Shown here in pieces: positions 35,138-46,898 of a DNA stretch of 64,000 nucleotides. How positions within the stretch are numbered: the stretch's first letter is position 1; every line of letters starts with the position of its first letter. Source of the DNA: Macrotis lagotis (Eukaryota > Chordata > Mammalia > Peramelemorphia > Peramelidae); NCBI RefSeq assembly GCF_037893015.1, contig NC_133658.1, forward strand, positions 62,515,136 through 62,579,135. Reading direction: 5' to 3'. A program made the position numbers and the translations under genes. Under the pieces are notes generated by a model. It searched no databases, was not told where the DNA came from, and saw nothing but the letters and a program-made list of their open reading frames with translations.

Positions 35138-35532
35138 CATATTTTTTCATATAGACACTAATATTTTTATTAACAAGTGCAAAAAGGGTGAGGGCCCTGA
35201 GCCCTGCTGCATCCTCTTCATCAGGTCTTCATCCTGCAGGGACAGCTCTGTTAGTTTTTTGCCCATTCGCTCATGGATATCCAAGTAACTTGGAGACACA
35301 TTGATCCAGACACATAGATTCACCCTTGGAAAGTCTGGCTCCCTTGTAATGAGGAGGAACACACTTCTGGTGGCATGCATTGCTCATCCTTTTGTACATG
35401 TCAGCCATCATCTCCACCTCCAGCTCAGCCGCCAACAGTTGGGCCCTAAGTGCATCCATCACAATCCCTCAGACCATGCTGGTTCAGGCTTCCTTGGTCC
35501 TAGATGAAGTGTAGGACAGTGGCAGCCAAAGC
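35138..35532 (-). pseudogene. TIMM10: TIMM10 processed pseudogene
   Basis: The - strand reads a nearly full Tim10-like protein from ATG at 35459: [18 protein letters not shown], then both CX3C motifs of the small Tim family (CHQKC and CLDQC), then [20 protein letters not shown]. Tim10 is a mitochondrial intermembrane-space chaperone that works with Tim9. One extra T near 35290 (AAG-T-TAC) shifts the frame just after CVSK, and the usual stop after about residue 90 is not in place. It has no introns. An AATAAA-type signal near 35164-35171 and an A tract (T run at 35130-35137 on +) mark the 3' end, and AGAACCTG-type direct repeats (35116 and 35533) flank it. These are hallmarks of an L1-mobilised retrocopy; the real gene is elsewhere. 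Confidence 0.9.
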
Positions 35533-35548
35533 AGAACCTGCTATTTTA

Positions 35549-35703
35549 TTATTTTTTTTTGTTTTTTTGCAAAGCAAATGGGGTTTAAGTGGCTTGCCTA
35601 AGGGCACACAGCTAGGTAATTTGGTGTCTGAGGCAGGATTTCAACTCAGGTACTCCTGACTCCAGGGCCAGTGCTCTATCTACTGCGCCACCTAGCTTCC
35701 CCC
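35549..35703 (-). mobile_element. SINE, - strand (third insertion in the hotspot)
   Basis: A SINE copy lies between direct repeats AGAACCTGCTATT (35533) and AGAACCTGTTACT (35704). A T-rich tail at 35549-35568 precedes the GCAAAGCAAATGGGG end. A short deletion follows CTAGGTAAT. Confidence 0.88.
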
Positions 35704-35719
35704 AGAACCTGTTACTTTT

Positions 35720-38410
35720 TTTTTTAATTAAAGATTTTATTTATTTTGAGTTTTACAATTTTTCCCCAATCTTACTTCCCTCCCCACCCACAGAAAGCAA
35801 TTTGTCAGTCTTTACATTGTTTCCATGTTGTACATTGATACAAATTGAATGTGATGAGAGAGAAATCATATCCTTAAAGAAGAAACATAAAGTATAAGAG
35901 ATAACAAGATCAGACAATAAAATATCATTTTTTTCCCCTAAATTAAAGGGAATGGTCCTTGGTCTTTGTTCAAACTCCACAATTCTTTTCTCTGGATACA
36001 AATTGCATTCTCCATTGCAGACAGCCCCAAATTGTCCCTGATTGCTGCACTGATGAAATAAGCATGTCCAACAAGGTTGATCATCACGCCCATGTTGCTG
36101 TTAGGGTATACAGTGTTTTTCTGGTCCTGCTCATCTCACTCAGCATCAGTTCATGCAAATCCCTCCAGGCTTCCCTGAAATCCCGTCCCTCCTGGTTTCT
36201 AATAGAACAATAGTATTCCATGATATACATGTACCACAGTTTGCTAAGCCATTCCCCATTTGAAGGACATTTACTTGATTTCCAATTCTTTGCCACCATA
36301 AACAGAGCTGCTATGTATATTTTTGTACAAATGATGTTTTTACCCTTTTTCATCATCTCTTCAGGGTATAGGCCCAGTAGAGGTATTGCAGGATCAAAGG
36401 GTATGCACATCTTTGCTGCCCTTTGGGCATAGTTCCAAATCTCTCTCCAGAAAGGTTGGATGAGTTCACAGCTCCACCAACAATGTAATAGTGTCCCAGA
36501 TTTCCCACAACCCTTCCAACAATGATCATTATCCTTTATGGTCATATTGGCCAGTCTGAGAGGTGTGAGGTGGTATCTCAGAGAAGCTTTAATTTGCATT
36601 TCTCTAATAAAATGATTTAGAGCAATTTTTTATATGACTATGGATTACTTTGATCTCCTCATCTGTAAATTGCCTTTGCATTTCCTTTGACCATTTGTCA
36701 ACTGGGGAATGGCTTTTTTTTTTTAATATGACTCAATTCTCAGTATATTTTAGAAATGAGTCCTTTGTCAGAAGTATTAGTTGATCTTGGTTGCAGTGGT
36801 TTTATCTGTGCAAAAGTTTTTTAATTTAATGTAATCAAAATCATCTAGTTTGTTTTCATTGACATTCTCCATCTCTTCCTTAGTCATAAACTGCTTCCCT
36901 TTCCATAGATCTGACAGGTAAACTAGTTCTTGATCTTCTAATTTGCTTATAGTGTTGTTTTTTTATGTCTAAATCCTGTATCCATTTGGATCTTATCTTG
37001 GAATTGGGTGTGAGGTGTTGGTCTAATATTCTAAGTTTCTTCCATACTAACTTCCAATTTTCCCAGCAGTTTTTAATCAAAGAGAGAGTTTTTATCCCAA
37101 TAACTGGACTCTTTGGGTTTTTCAAACAGCAGATTACTATAATCATTTCCTGCTATTGCACCTAGTCTATTCCACTTGTCCACCACTCCATTTCTTAGCC
37201 AATACCAGACAGTTTTGATGACTGATGCTTTGTAATATAATTTTAGATCGTGTAGGGCTAAGCCCCCTTCTTTTGCACTTTTTTTTTCATTCAATCCCTG
37301 GAAATTCTTGACTTTTTATTTTTCCATATGAATTTACTTATAACTTTTTCTAACTCATTAAAGTAAATTTTTGGAATTTTGATTGGTAGGGCACTAAACG
37401 GGTAGTTTAGTTTTGGTAGAATTGTGATTTTTTATTATATTACCTCTACCTATCCATGAGCAGTTGATATTTGCCCAGTTATTTAAATATGATTTAATTT
37501 GTGTGAGAAGTGTTTTATAATTGCTTTCAAGATGTTTCTGAGTCTGCCTTGGCAAATAGACTCCCAGGTATTGTATATTGTCTGAGGTTACTTCGAATGG
37601 GATTTCTCTTTCTAGCTCTTCCTTCTGTATCTTGCTAGTCATATATAGAAAAGTTGAGGATTTTTGAGGGTTTATTTTACATCCTGCAACTTTGCTAAAA
37701 TTGCTAATTGTTTCAGTAGTTTTTTGGATGATTTCTTGGGATTCCCTAGGTATACCATCATGTCATCTGCAAAGAGTGAGAGTTTTGTCTTTTCCATCCC
37801 AGTTCTAATTCCTTCAATTTCTTTTTCTTCTCTAATTGCTGAAGCTAACATTTCTAGTATGATATTGAATAGTAGTGGTGATAATGGGCATTCTTGTTTC
37901 ACCCCTGATCTTATTGGGAATGCCTCCAGCCTCTCCCCATTGAATATGCTTGTTTATGGTTTTACATAGATACTGCTAATTATTCTAAGGAACAGTCCAT
38001 TTATTCCTACACTCTCTAGTGTTTTTAATAGGAATTGGTGCTGTATTTTATCAAAAGCTTTTTCAGCATCTATTGATATGATCATATGATTTCTGATAGG
38101 TTTGTTGTTGATATACAATTGATTATACTAACAGTTTTAGTAATATTGAACCAACCCTGCATTCCTGGGATAAATCCCACTTGATTATAATGTATCATCC
38201 AAGTGATAACTTGGTATAATTGTTTTGCTAAGATTTTATTTAAGATTTTTGCATCTATATTCATCAGGGAGATAGGTCTATAATTTTCTTTCTCTGTTTT
38301 AACTCTTCCTGGTTTAGGTATCAGCACCATATTGGTTTCATAGAAAGAGTTAGACAGAGTTCCAGCTTCACCTGTTTTTCCAAAGAGTTTATATAGAATT
38401 GGAGCCAGTT
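35720..38410 (-). mobile_element. L1, 2.7 kb, 5'-truncated, ORF2 RT through 3'UTR
   Basis: The 3' end is at the T tract near 35712-35720. Reading - strand leftward: ORF2p RT ([20 protein letters not shown] near 38300, then the F-A-D-D catalytic motif at 37762-37773), thumb region, and C-terminal segment (WWSCELIQPFWREIWNYAQR at about 36500). Frameshifts break it. The catalytic motif is intact but the element is dead. Direct repeats AGAACCTGTTA-type flank it (35704 and 38411). Confidence 0.9.
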
Positions 38411-38472
38411 AGAACCTGTTATTCTTAATATCAGTTGGAATTAACCTGTGTCTCTCAAACTCTGCCTCTTAG

Positions 38473-38641
38473 GGGGCAGCTAGATAGTGCAGTGGATAGA
38501 GCACCAGTCCTGGAGTCAGAAGGCCCTGAGTTCAAATCTAGTCTCAGACACCTAATATTTACCTAGCTGTGTGACCTTAGGCAAAACACTTAACCCCCAT
38601 TGCCTTAAACAAATAGAATTTTTTAAAAATAAATTTAAAAA
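38473..38641 (+). mobile_element. tRNA-derived SINE
   Basis: Perfect AAACTCTGCCTCTTAG repeats lie at 38457-38472 and 38642-38657. A box is altered (ATAGTGCAGTGG). Confidence 0.94.
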
Positions 38642-38914
38642 AAACTCTGCCTCTTAGAAATTTGCTAGATGGGAGGTCTGTGCATTTTACTTTTCTTTCT
38701 CCTCTCTTCTCTTGCCCTGATTTGAACCTAATGAATGCTTCTTTTTTGACCACCCCAATGCATTAATTAGTGCAAGCTCAGGGTCTCCTTTTCATTAGTG
38801 AGGCTTATATTCCACAAGTCATTTCGTCTTGGAATCTCTTTTTCCTGAGTTTAATAATACATTACTTATCACATTACAGGTATTTTGGAATGATCAAATT
38901 TTATTGTTCATTCA

Positions 38915-39115
38915 TGTATAACCCTTCATGACCCCATGGGCCATACTGTCCATAAGGTTTTCTTAGCTAAGCTCCTGGAGAACTTTACCATTTCCTTCTC
39001 CAGTGAATTAAGGCAAACAGCAGTTTTGTGACTTGCTCAGGGTCACAAGTTAATAAGTATCTTGAATTCATGTCTTCCAGACCCAGCCTTCTCTTCACTC
39101 AACCAGAGTCAAATC
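38915..39115 (-). repeat. MAR1/MON1-type CORE-SINE
   Basis: CATGACCCCATGGGCCATAC, TTTACCATTTCCTTCTCCAG and GTGACTTGCTCAGGGTCAC show the reversed element. Confidence 0.65.
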
Positions 39116-39459
39116 ATTATGAATAGCAAGTACTTTGTAGTAATAGTGAGACCTGTGACCTTTGTGTGACACTTGAAGTGTCACTGTTTTGTAGGCAACT
39201 CAGGTACTGTCTTCAGAAGGCCCCTTGTTAGTCCAGAAGTCCTCCCCATCAGGGAACACCTCCTGGATTATCCCTGTTGTTGTCCTCTCTGGTCACCAGA
39301 GGACACTTGTCCTGTTAGTGCAATAAACAGTGGCAATAAGTAAATGAACTTGGAGTGGCATTCAGAATTTGGGGAGGGGATGATAATGATGACTAGAATG
39401 AGAAAGGAAACCAACATTCATCAGCTACAGCTGACACTGCACTGCGGGCTTCACGAGTC

Positions 39460-39655
39460 CTGTCTCTTTTGATCCTTACAACTAGCATGGGAGATAGGGG
39501 TGGCTATTATTCCCATTTTACAGATGAGGAAACTAAGACAGACAGAATTTAAGTGACTTCCCTAGTATAACACAGCTAGTAAATCTCTGAGGCAGGATCA
39601 GATTTTTCCTGAGTCCAGGCCCAACATTTTATCCACGTACCACCTAGCTGCTTTG
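39460..39655 (-). repeat. MIR/CORE-SINE
   Basis: CCCATTTTACAGATGAGGAAACTAAG, then ACACAGCTAGTAAATCTCTGAGGC; a well-preserved reversed copy. Confidence 0.75.
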
Positions 39656-39710
39656 TAATATCACTTAATTATGAGAATAGGAAATCCTTGCCTCTAGCCT
39701 CTGCTCTTGC

Positions 39711-39835
39711 TTCTGTCTCCCTCCCTCCCTCCCTCCCTTTCTCCTTCTGTCTCTGTCTCTATCCCTGTCTTTGTCGCTGTGTCTCTGTCTCTGTCTCTCT
39801 GTTTCTGTTTCTCTCTCCGTCTTCTCCACTTCTCT
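39711..39835 (+). repeat. polypyrimidine (CTCC)n / (TCTGTC)n tract
   Basis: CTCC tetramers followed by TCTGTC-type hexamers over about 120 bases. Confidence 0.9.
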
Positions 39836-39839
39836 TTAT

Positions 39840-42501
39840 CTCATTGACCCTGCCCCCCCCATTCAGAAGAGAAAGGCATTATACTCTCAATAGATCATAG
39901 CAAAAATGAAAGGAAAAATGTTAAATTCTACCATTTGGAGCCTTCTGTCTTTAACCATCTTCCCAATCTTTTCCCACCCCTCCTCCCTGTTCTATAGGTA
40001 TAGCCAGGAAATTTTGAACCATAGTTGCCCACAAATTGTGGAAAGGGAATAAGGGGGTTGGGATAATTGTCTGGTACTGCGGTGCCAGGCCACAGAGGGA
40101 AGGGAAGAGAGATAAGGGACTCTAGATCAGTCCCACACACATCAACAAAACTGCCTGTCTCTTTCAGGAATAAGAGTCTCCTGGTATTTGTGTTTTGGAA
40201 TGTTGTCTCTAGCTAAGTCTAGAGAAATTGGCTTTAGAGAGAGGAAAATTACTAATGTGTGAAGTACTCTCCCAGACTATTCCTGTCAGTAATCATACAC
40301 ACCCATATTCCTTTTAAGTGGTAGTCTTGTCAGCCTATCACGTTGAAAGGAATTGGTGGCGGCAGGTAGGTGTGGTACATGTTTCCCTTTGTATATCTGA
40401 TCCTCATGTTTTGACAGGTGTGTTTGGGGAAGATCGAAACTAGCTCTTGGTCTGCTGAGCTCAAGTAGGCTTAGATGTGCCAAGGTTGTAGACAAATCTT
40501 TTTTGTTTCTGGTCCAGAAAGGTAATTCTGGCAGCGGACCCTAGCTAAAAGCAGTTCTGGCTCGGCTGCACCATCCGTAGTCATCTAGTTCCCTCAGACT
40601 CAGTGGCACACGCAGAGAGATGGGTGATGAGTCTCCAAATACTTTTTATTTTCAGAGAGGCTTGCCTCGGTCTATACCTTCAGTTCTTCTCTGTTTAGAC
40701 TCCTTCCTTCCATGTTCATTTGTTTTCATAGTATCAGCCATCTCCTCAATCAGTTCTTAAAGTTGAAGGAACTTAATTAAAATCATGGAGCCCTTTGACA
40801 ATCTGATGAAGCCTACGGACCTTTTCTGAAATATTATTTTTATATTTATGAAATAAAATACATAGGATTACAATAAAAATCAATTTTTACTGAAAGAGTT
40901 ATTAAAGTATTTAAAAAGCAAGTTTACACACCCAAGATTGAGTCCCTATCCTAAATACCAATGACTCTCCAAACCTACTAGGGTTGTTTAAAAAGTAAAT
41001 TGTACAAGGTGTCTTCCACCAAATTTCAGTTCCTTTTCCACAAACAAAATGTGCTCTTTATCAGACCTATGTTTCATTGTTGTAGGGAACTGAAGCACCT
41101 GCTATGCTACTTAGAGCCTTTGAGTTGCCTGGGACACAGTGATTAAGTAACTTGACCAGGGTCCCAGGGTCAGAGGCAGGACTTGAACCCACACCTCTCT
41201 GTTTGCAAGGCCAATTTGCCATATATAACAGCATGAAACCTCAGATTTATCTGATAATCCATTCACAAATGCCATTTGGAAAGTATTTCTAGTATTTATG
41301 AATGGGTATAAGTGGTATTCTCCAAATATAAAAGTTTTAGTTATAAAATATAGAACTGAGATTACAGATTGAGCAAGCTAACCCCCTTCATTTTACAGGT
41401 GAAGTCACTGAGGCCCAGAGAGGTTCAGCAACAATGAAATATAATGCCTTCAGTTCTTTCTAGTTTTTTTATTTTTCTTCTTCCATTCTTAACCCTTCTG
41501 TCAATGACATGTGATTAAACTCTGGGCCTTTAAGCAAAAATTTTAGGAAGGACTCTGTTATTCTTTGTAAGTATCAAACTAAGATATCCATTAGAGAGGG
41601 AGCCCTATTTTCATGAGCCCCCCTTTTATAAAAAAGAGAGATGTGGATTACAGAATGTCAGTGATTTCTACTCCCTCAAGTTATCCTCCATTTAAAGATG
41701 AGGAAAAGGCTTCAGGCAGGTGTAAGGTAACTTGCCTAAAATCTCCCAGCTAATAAATTATGGAATTGTAATTTAACTAGACAGTCAACAAATATGTCTT
41801 CTCTTTGTGGCCTTTGGACAAAGTCCTTTCACTTCTCTGGCCCCTATTTCTCTTTTCTAGGAAAATGAGTTGTATGAGATGATGTTTATGTTCTATTTGA
41901 GCTCTTAATTCTAGAATTTCCTTTAACCCAGGTTTTCTAGCTTCCTATGATACCACCTTGCCCCTACCATTTTGTTGATCGAACGTCAAGGTTTAATGAA
42001 TTAGATTGATGGAAGTGCTGTTCTAGGAGGAATGGAATCCTTAAAACCCATTTCCAAGATCAGGACCATTTGGTATAGAAGAGGTGCCTAATGCTTGCTG
42101 ACTACATTTAGAGTTGATTATATTGCTCTCCAGGCCCCATCTGTGAAGTAGCAGTTGTCCAACAAGTAGGTTTCAATGGGGAGGTGAGAGGAAATGAGTC
42201 AGTGCATGTTCCATTTGAAGCCAGTGGAGACGGAGGAGCCCTGCCCTCTGTCAACATTATTTTCCACCTTTTCTCTAGATGCTAAAGAAAAATAGATGGG
42301 AACATTTCCAAACTAGGGTTACTAGGTGACTATTCTCAAATATTTTACTGTTTTTTTTCTAACAACCACGAGCATAGCTAATTCTAAAAGTGTACAATTT
42401 AGTTGAGTCTATCAACCCACCAGATGTCTGTGCTTAGAAATGAGAGAGAAATCAAAATGGATAATGGATCAGTTCCATATATTTTTTTGTATTCCTTTCT
42501 G
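39840..42501. other. intron with scattered MIR fragments
   Basis: Reversed MIR pieces occur near 41105-41225 (AAGTAACTTGACCAGGGTCC) and 41690-41775 (AAGATGAGGAAAAGGC). I see no exon-like segment. Confidence 0.45.
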
Positions 42502-42515
42502 AACCCTTTATATTT

Positions 42516-42672
42516 AATTTTTTTTAAAGTTTTTGCAAGGCAGTGGGGTTAAGTGACTTACCCAAGTCACCATACAGCTTAGGTAATTATTAAGTGTCTG
42601 AGGTTGGATTTGAACTCAAGTACTCCTGACTCCAGGGCTGGTGCTGTATCTACTGTGCCACCTAGCCGCCCC
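42516..42672 (-). mobile_element. tRNA-derived SINE, - strand
   Basis: Repeats AACCCTTTATATTT (42502) and AACCCTTATATTTT (42673). Complete. Confidence 0.9.
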
Positions 42673-42686
42673 AACCCTTATATTTT

Positions 42687-43900
42687 CTAAACTAATAGGG
42701 TAACTAATTCCCCCAGTTCGTTTTTTGCCTTTCCTCCCTGACCAGGCAGTCTGAACAAATTCCAGTTATGCTGGTGCTGTAGTGGGAGAGCAGTGCTTCA
42801 GTGGAGCAGAAAGAACCCATCAAAACGAGGCAGAATCTGCTCTCAGGAGACTGTGGTGGGGTGCAGCTTTAGTGAGGGACCTGGAGTGGGACCCTGGGAA
42901 AGTCAAATACATGCTAATGATGATGACTGGGTTCACCAAGAAGGAAATACAGGATGTTTTCAAAAATAAATAAAGGTGCTTTCAGGAGGATTAAGTCTTT
43001 GAATTAGCCCCCTCATCTATGTCCTTAATTACCTCATTTTTGCTCTCTGAGTTAATCCCCTGCAACTATGTCTCCCTGATTCCCTCATCTCTACCCTTTA
43101 AAAATTCACCATCACCTTCATTGAGCTGCTGCCTCCCCCCAAATAAATGCCCTTTGTTTGACCTGGAAAAAACAAAACAAAAAACCAGAGACTCCAAAGT
43201 TTTCTTTAGGGGGGGTGGGAGACATTAAAGAAAAGCAGCTTGAAGGAGCTATAACTTGAACCAAATCTTGAAGGGAGCTAAGAGCTCCAGGGGTGGAGGT
43301 GAGGAAGGCAGACAGTCCTGGCCTGGGAGACATGCCTGTGTTAGAAATAATGAGGCTCACTGGTGACAGTTGGCAGGGCAGCCTGGTGTATGGTTGGCAG
43401 TGCCAATACTATGGTCCAGACAGTGGGCTAAGTAAGCAGTATACAAGGTTGATTGGAGAGAAAGGCTTTCCTATTCTTAATTCTAGTGTTTTCCTTTCTG
43501 TAGAAGGTGGAAGGAGATCCAGGAGCTGGAGATGAGGGAGAAAATTCCAGATTTGTGACTTTCAATACCAGAGGAATTTGTATTTGATTCTAAAGGTGGA
43601 TTATCAGTTGGACAGTTACATGGGAGTGAGACTAACAGTGGCTTCAGAATTCAGGGAAACTGATGAGGATATTGCAGTATTCTAACAGATCTTCTGTTCA
43701 TTGTGGGAGGAGAACAAGTTTCTGGATCCTTTTGTGTGGACTGTGTCCCCTTTTGGCAGTCTGGTTAAGCATGATTATTATCAGAATAATATTTCTAAAT
43801 GTATGAAAAGCATAGGATTGCAAAAGAATTATCAAAAATTTGTGGTATGGAAAATAGGAATAGAAATTGGACTGCATTGTTACAGGAAACTCTGTTAAAG
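42687..43900. other. intron, possibly old repeat
   Basis: TGAACCAAATCTTGAAGGGAG near 43257 resembles an old unassigned mammalian repeat. No coding evidence. Confidence 0.35.
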
Positions 43901-43913
43901 AAATTTCCTCTTT

Positions 43914-44066
43914 GGGGCAGCTAGGTGGTGCAGTGGATAGAGTACCAGCCCTGGAGTCAAGAGAACCTGAGTTCAAATCCAGCCTCAGACACTTAATAAT
44001 TGCCTAGCTGTGTGACCTTCGGCAAGTCATGTTTAACCTCATTGTCTTAAATTTAAAAAACCCAAC
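43914..44066 (+). mobile_element. tRNA-derived SINE
   Basis: Complete with GAGTTCAAATCC B box. AAATTTCCTCTTT (43901) and AACTTCCTTTTCT (44067) flank it; the latter is also the left repeat of the next L1. Confidence 0.88.
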
Positions 44067-44082
44067 AACTTCCTTTTCTTTT

Positions 44083-44367
44083 TTTTCTGTTTCTTTTTCT
44101 TTAGAAAGATTTTATTTATTTTGAGTTTTACAATTTCCCCCCCATTCTTGCTTCCCTCCTCCCACCCCCCACAGAAGGCAGTCTGTTAGTCTTTACATTG
44201 TTTCCATGGTATACATTGATATCAGTTAAATGTGATGACAGAGAAATCATATCCTTAAGGAAGAAAAATAAAGTAAAAGAGATAGCAAAATTACCTAAGA
44301 TAATGGGTTTTCCCCCCTAAATTGAAGTTAATAGTCTTTGTTCAAACTCCACAATTCTTTCTCTGGG
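44083..44367 (-). mobile_element. L1 3' end, 285 bases
   Basis: Reversed 3'UTR of the young L1 type (AAAGATTTTATTTATTTTGA on +). AACTTCCTTTTC repeats lie at 44067 and 44369. Confidence 0.88.
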
Positions 44368-44414
44368 AAAACTTCCTTTTCCACTGCAGGTAAGGACCTT
44401 CTCTGCAACATATA

Positions 44415-44582
44415 GTCATTTTTAAAAGTGTTATTTATTTTTAGCATTTGCTTTTTTAAAATTTTGATCTGAATTTTCTCCCTCTCTCCTGCCCATTCCC
44501 CACAAGGAGAAGACAGGAAATGTAATCTTAGTTATACATATGGAATCCTGCAAAACATTTCCGTATTAGTCATATGCTATAT
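44415..44582 (-). mobile_element. L1 3' end, old and short
   Basis: Contains CCATTCCCCACAAGGAGAAG and AAACATTTCCGTATTAGTCAT, a decayed reversed 3'UTR. Confidence 0.6.
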
Positions 44583-45086
44583 ACAGAGCCTTAGAGGGTG
44601 ACACAGAGCCCTGAGAGGTTAAGGGACTGGCCCAGGCCTGTGTCAGAGGCAGCACATGACCCTTTCTGTTTCCAAGGTCATTTCTATCCACTGGGCTGCC
44701 TCCCACAGGGTTCCCATTTTCCTTCACAGAACATCACTCTTCAATCATAGAAACATTGATCGAGAGAATCCGTTTCACCACCAAAAGGCTTCTCTCCCCT
44801 CCTTCCTTCTTTCTTCACTCCTCACCCCGTCCCCCTTCAGGCATTTGTCATCCTAAGAACCACAAAGGTCATCCTAACCTCATTGGTATCTGTTAATTTA
44901 ACACATTCTGTTCTTTCCTCTTCTCCTCCTCCCTTCCATGCAATTTAGATCCATTAAACATTGAATTACTGGTTGGAAGGATCTGTATGAAGGATGTTGC
45001 CCAGTTCTGAATACTGTGACCCAGGCCTGCCTCCATCATTACCTACACCCAACTTCTGCTTTCACACTATTAGAATAAAGTCTTTT
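44583..45086. other. intron with MIR-like fragment
   Basis: CCTGAGAGGTTAAGGGACTGGC near 44610 is MIR-like. The rest is unrecognised. Confidence 0.4.
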
Positions 45087-45225
45087 GGGGCAGCTGAGTG
45101 GCCCAGTGAATAGAGAACAGGCCCTAGAACCATGAAGTCCTGAGTTCAAATGTGGCCTCAGCCACTTAACACTAGCTGTTAGTGAGACTGGGCAGGTGAT
45201 TACCCTGATTACCTTGCAAAAAGGA
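45087..45225 (+). mobile_element. tRNA-derived SINE, diverged
   Basis: GGGGCAGCTGAGTGGCCCAG start, GAGTTCAAATGTGGCC, and a shortened 3' half ending CTTGCAAAAAGG. Older than its neighbours. Confidence 0.8.
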
Positions 45226-45249
45226 CCCTCTACTATCACTCTGTTGCTG

Positions 45250-45530
45250 TTGTTATCTTGGGCTTCTGTATTTGTTCACTCATTTCTGTTGTTTGGGATG
45301 TTTAAGAAACAAATAATATCTTCAAGACTGGTTTTCTAGGGGTGGCTAGGTGGTATAGTGGATAAAGCACTGGCCCTGGAGTCAGGAGTACCTGGGTTCA
45401 AATCCGATCTCAGACACTTAATAATTACCTAGCTGTGTGGCCTTGGGCAAGCCACTTTAACCACATTGCCTTGCAAAAAACCTAAAAAAAAAAAGACTGG
45501 TTTTCTAAGAATTTTTTTGAATATTTAATA
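45250..45530 (-). mobile_element. old L1/HAL1-like relic, first segment
   Basis: Matches 18550-18640 by eye (AAGAAACAAATAATATCTTC against GAGAAACAAATAATCTCTTC). Interrupted by the SINE at 45339 and then the composite element; resumes at 48739. Confidence 0.45.
45339..45492 (+). mobile_element. tRNA-derived SINE with perfect target duplication
   Basis: AAGACTGGTTTTCTA is perfectly repeated at 45324-45338 and 45493-45507. The right repeat runs into the target repeat of the composite element. Confidence 0.94.
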
Positions 45531-45737
45531 TTTACCCTTAAAAAAAGATTTCAAAAGAAATATTTAATATTTATTCTCATTTTGTACAAATTTTTTTATA
45601 CCTTAATAAAATATTCTTGTTTAAGAGTAAAGAAAATACCCCCCTCCCCCCCCAAAAAATATAGACTCACTTGAGTGATAAAGTAAAGGGGAGAGAAAAA
45701 AATTAAAATTAAAAAAAAATAATAGTAAGAATTGTAG

Positions 45738-46420
45738 GTATGGCCAGATGGCGCAGTAGATGGAGCACCAGCCCTGGAGTCTTGAGCACCCAAGCCCATA
45801 TCCGGCCCCGTACACCCAACAATCACCCAGCCGTGTGACATGCAAGCTGCCTGAACCCCACTGCCCTGCAAAAACCAAAAAAAAGAAAAAACCCCAAAAT
45901 AAAATAAAATAGTAATAATAGTAGGGGGGTGGCTAGGTGGCGGACAGAGTAATGGTCCTTGAGTCAGGAGCACCTGGGTCCAAATCCGGCCTCAGACACC
46001 CAATGATCACCCTGCTATGTGGCCCCAGGTGGGCCACCCAGCCCCATTTGCCCTGTACACCCCCAAAATAATAAAAATAAAAAATGTGCTTGAGTCTTTG
46101 TTCCAACACCAACAACTCTGTCGCAAGTGGGTCACATTCTTTATGATAAGTCCATGGCAAAAGTTACTTCCATATTTTTCCACTGTTGCCATTGCTGATC
46201 GCAACTCCCTCCTTTTGTACTTCTCCACTACCATGTACTATATTTTCTCTCTCCTTTCACTCTGACTCTGCTGTAGGGTAGCTCAGTGGTGTAGCAGACA
46301 GATCCCTGGCCCCGGGGCCAAGAGGCCCTGAGCCCCCATACCACCCCTTAGGCCCAGCATCCACCTGGCCCTATGGTCCCAGACAGGCCATCTAATCCCA
46401 GCCCCTGCAAGAAGTAAAAA
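45738..46420 (+). repeat. three SINE-derived units inside composite element, copy 1
   Basis: Units lie at about 45738-45885, 45924-46075 and 46272-46420. Each retains the SINE order: a GTGGCGCAG-like A box, a CCTGGAGTC-like middle, a degenerate CCAAATCCGGCC B box and a TGCCCTGCAAAAA tail. They are more GC-rich and more diverged than the stand-alone SINEs in the window. All three read opposite to ORF1. Confidence 0.75.
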
Positions 46421-46898
46421 AGAAAATGTGTTATATCTGACCACTCTCCCCCCATGGTCCATCCTCTCCTCCATCCCTCACATCACCCCCCACTTCCCCC
46501 TGCCCCCCCTTCTTCTTACTCCAGATGCCTATACCCCATTGAGTATATTTGCTGTTTCCTCTCCTAGCCACCTCTGATGAGAGCAAAGATTCCCTCGTTC
46601 CCCCTTGCCTTCCCCCCTTCCGTATCATTGCAGTAGCTCATTGTAATAAAGAAAAATCTTATTATGTGAAATATCTTGGCCTATTCCCCCTCTCCTTTTT
46701 CTTTCTCCCATTATATTTCCCTTTTTTCTATTGACTCCATTTTTACACCATATTTTATCTTTGAATTCAGCTTTCTCCTGTGCTTCAAGTATAAAAGCTC
46801 CCTCTACCTGCTCTATTAACTGAGAAAGTTTATATGAGTATTATCAGTGTTATTTTTTTCTATTCAGGAATATATGCAGTTCATCATCATTAAGTCCC

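Noticed and set aside
36084..36599. A 171-codon ORF on - as a host protein
   Set aside because: It is the L1 ORF2p C-terminus, repeated at 54033, 59544, 51837, 28306 and 26484.
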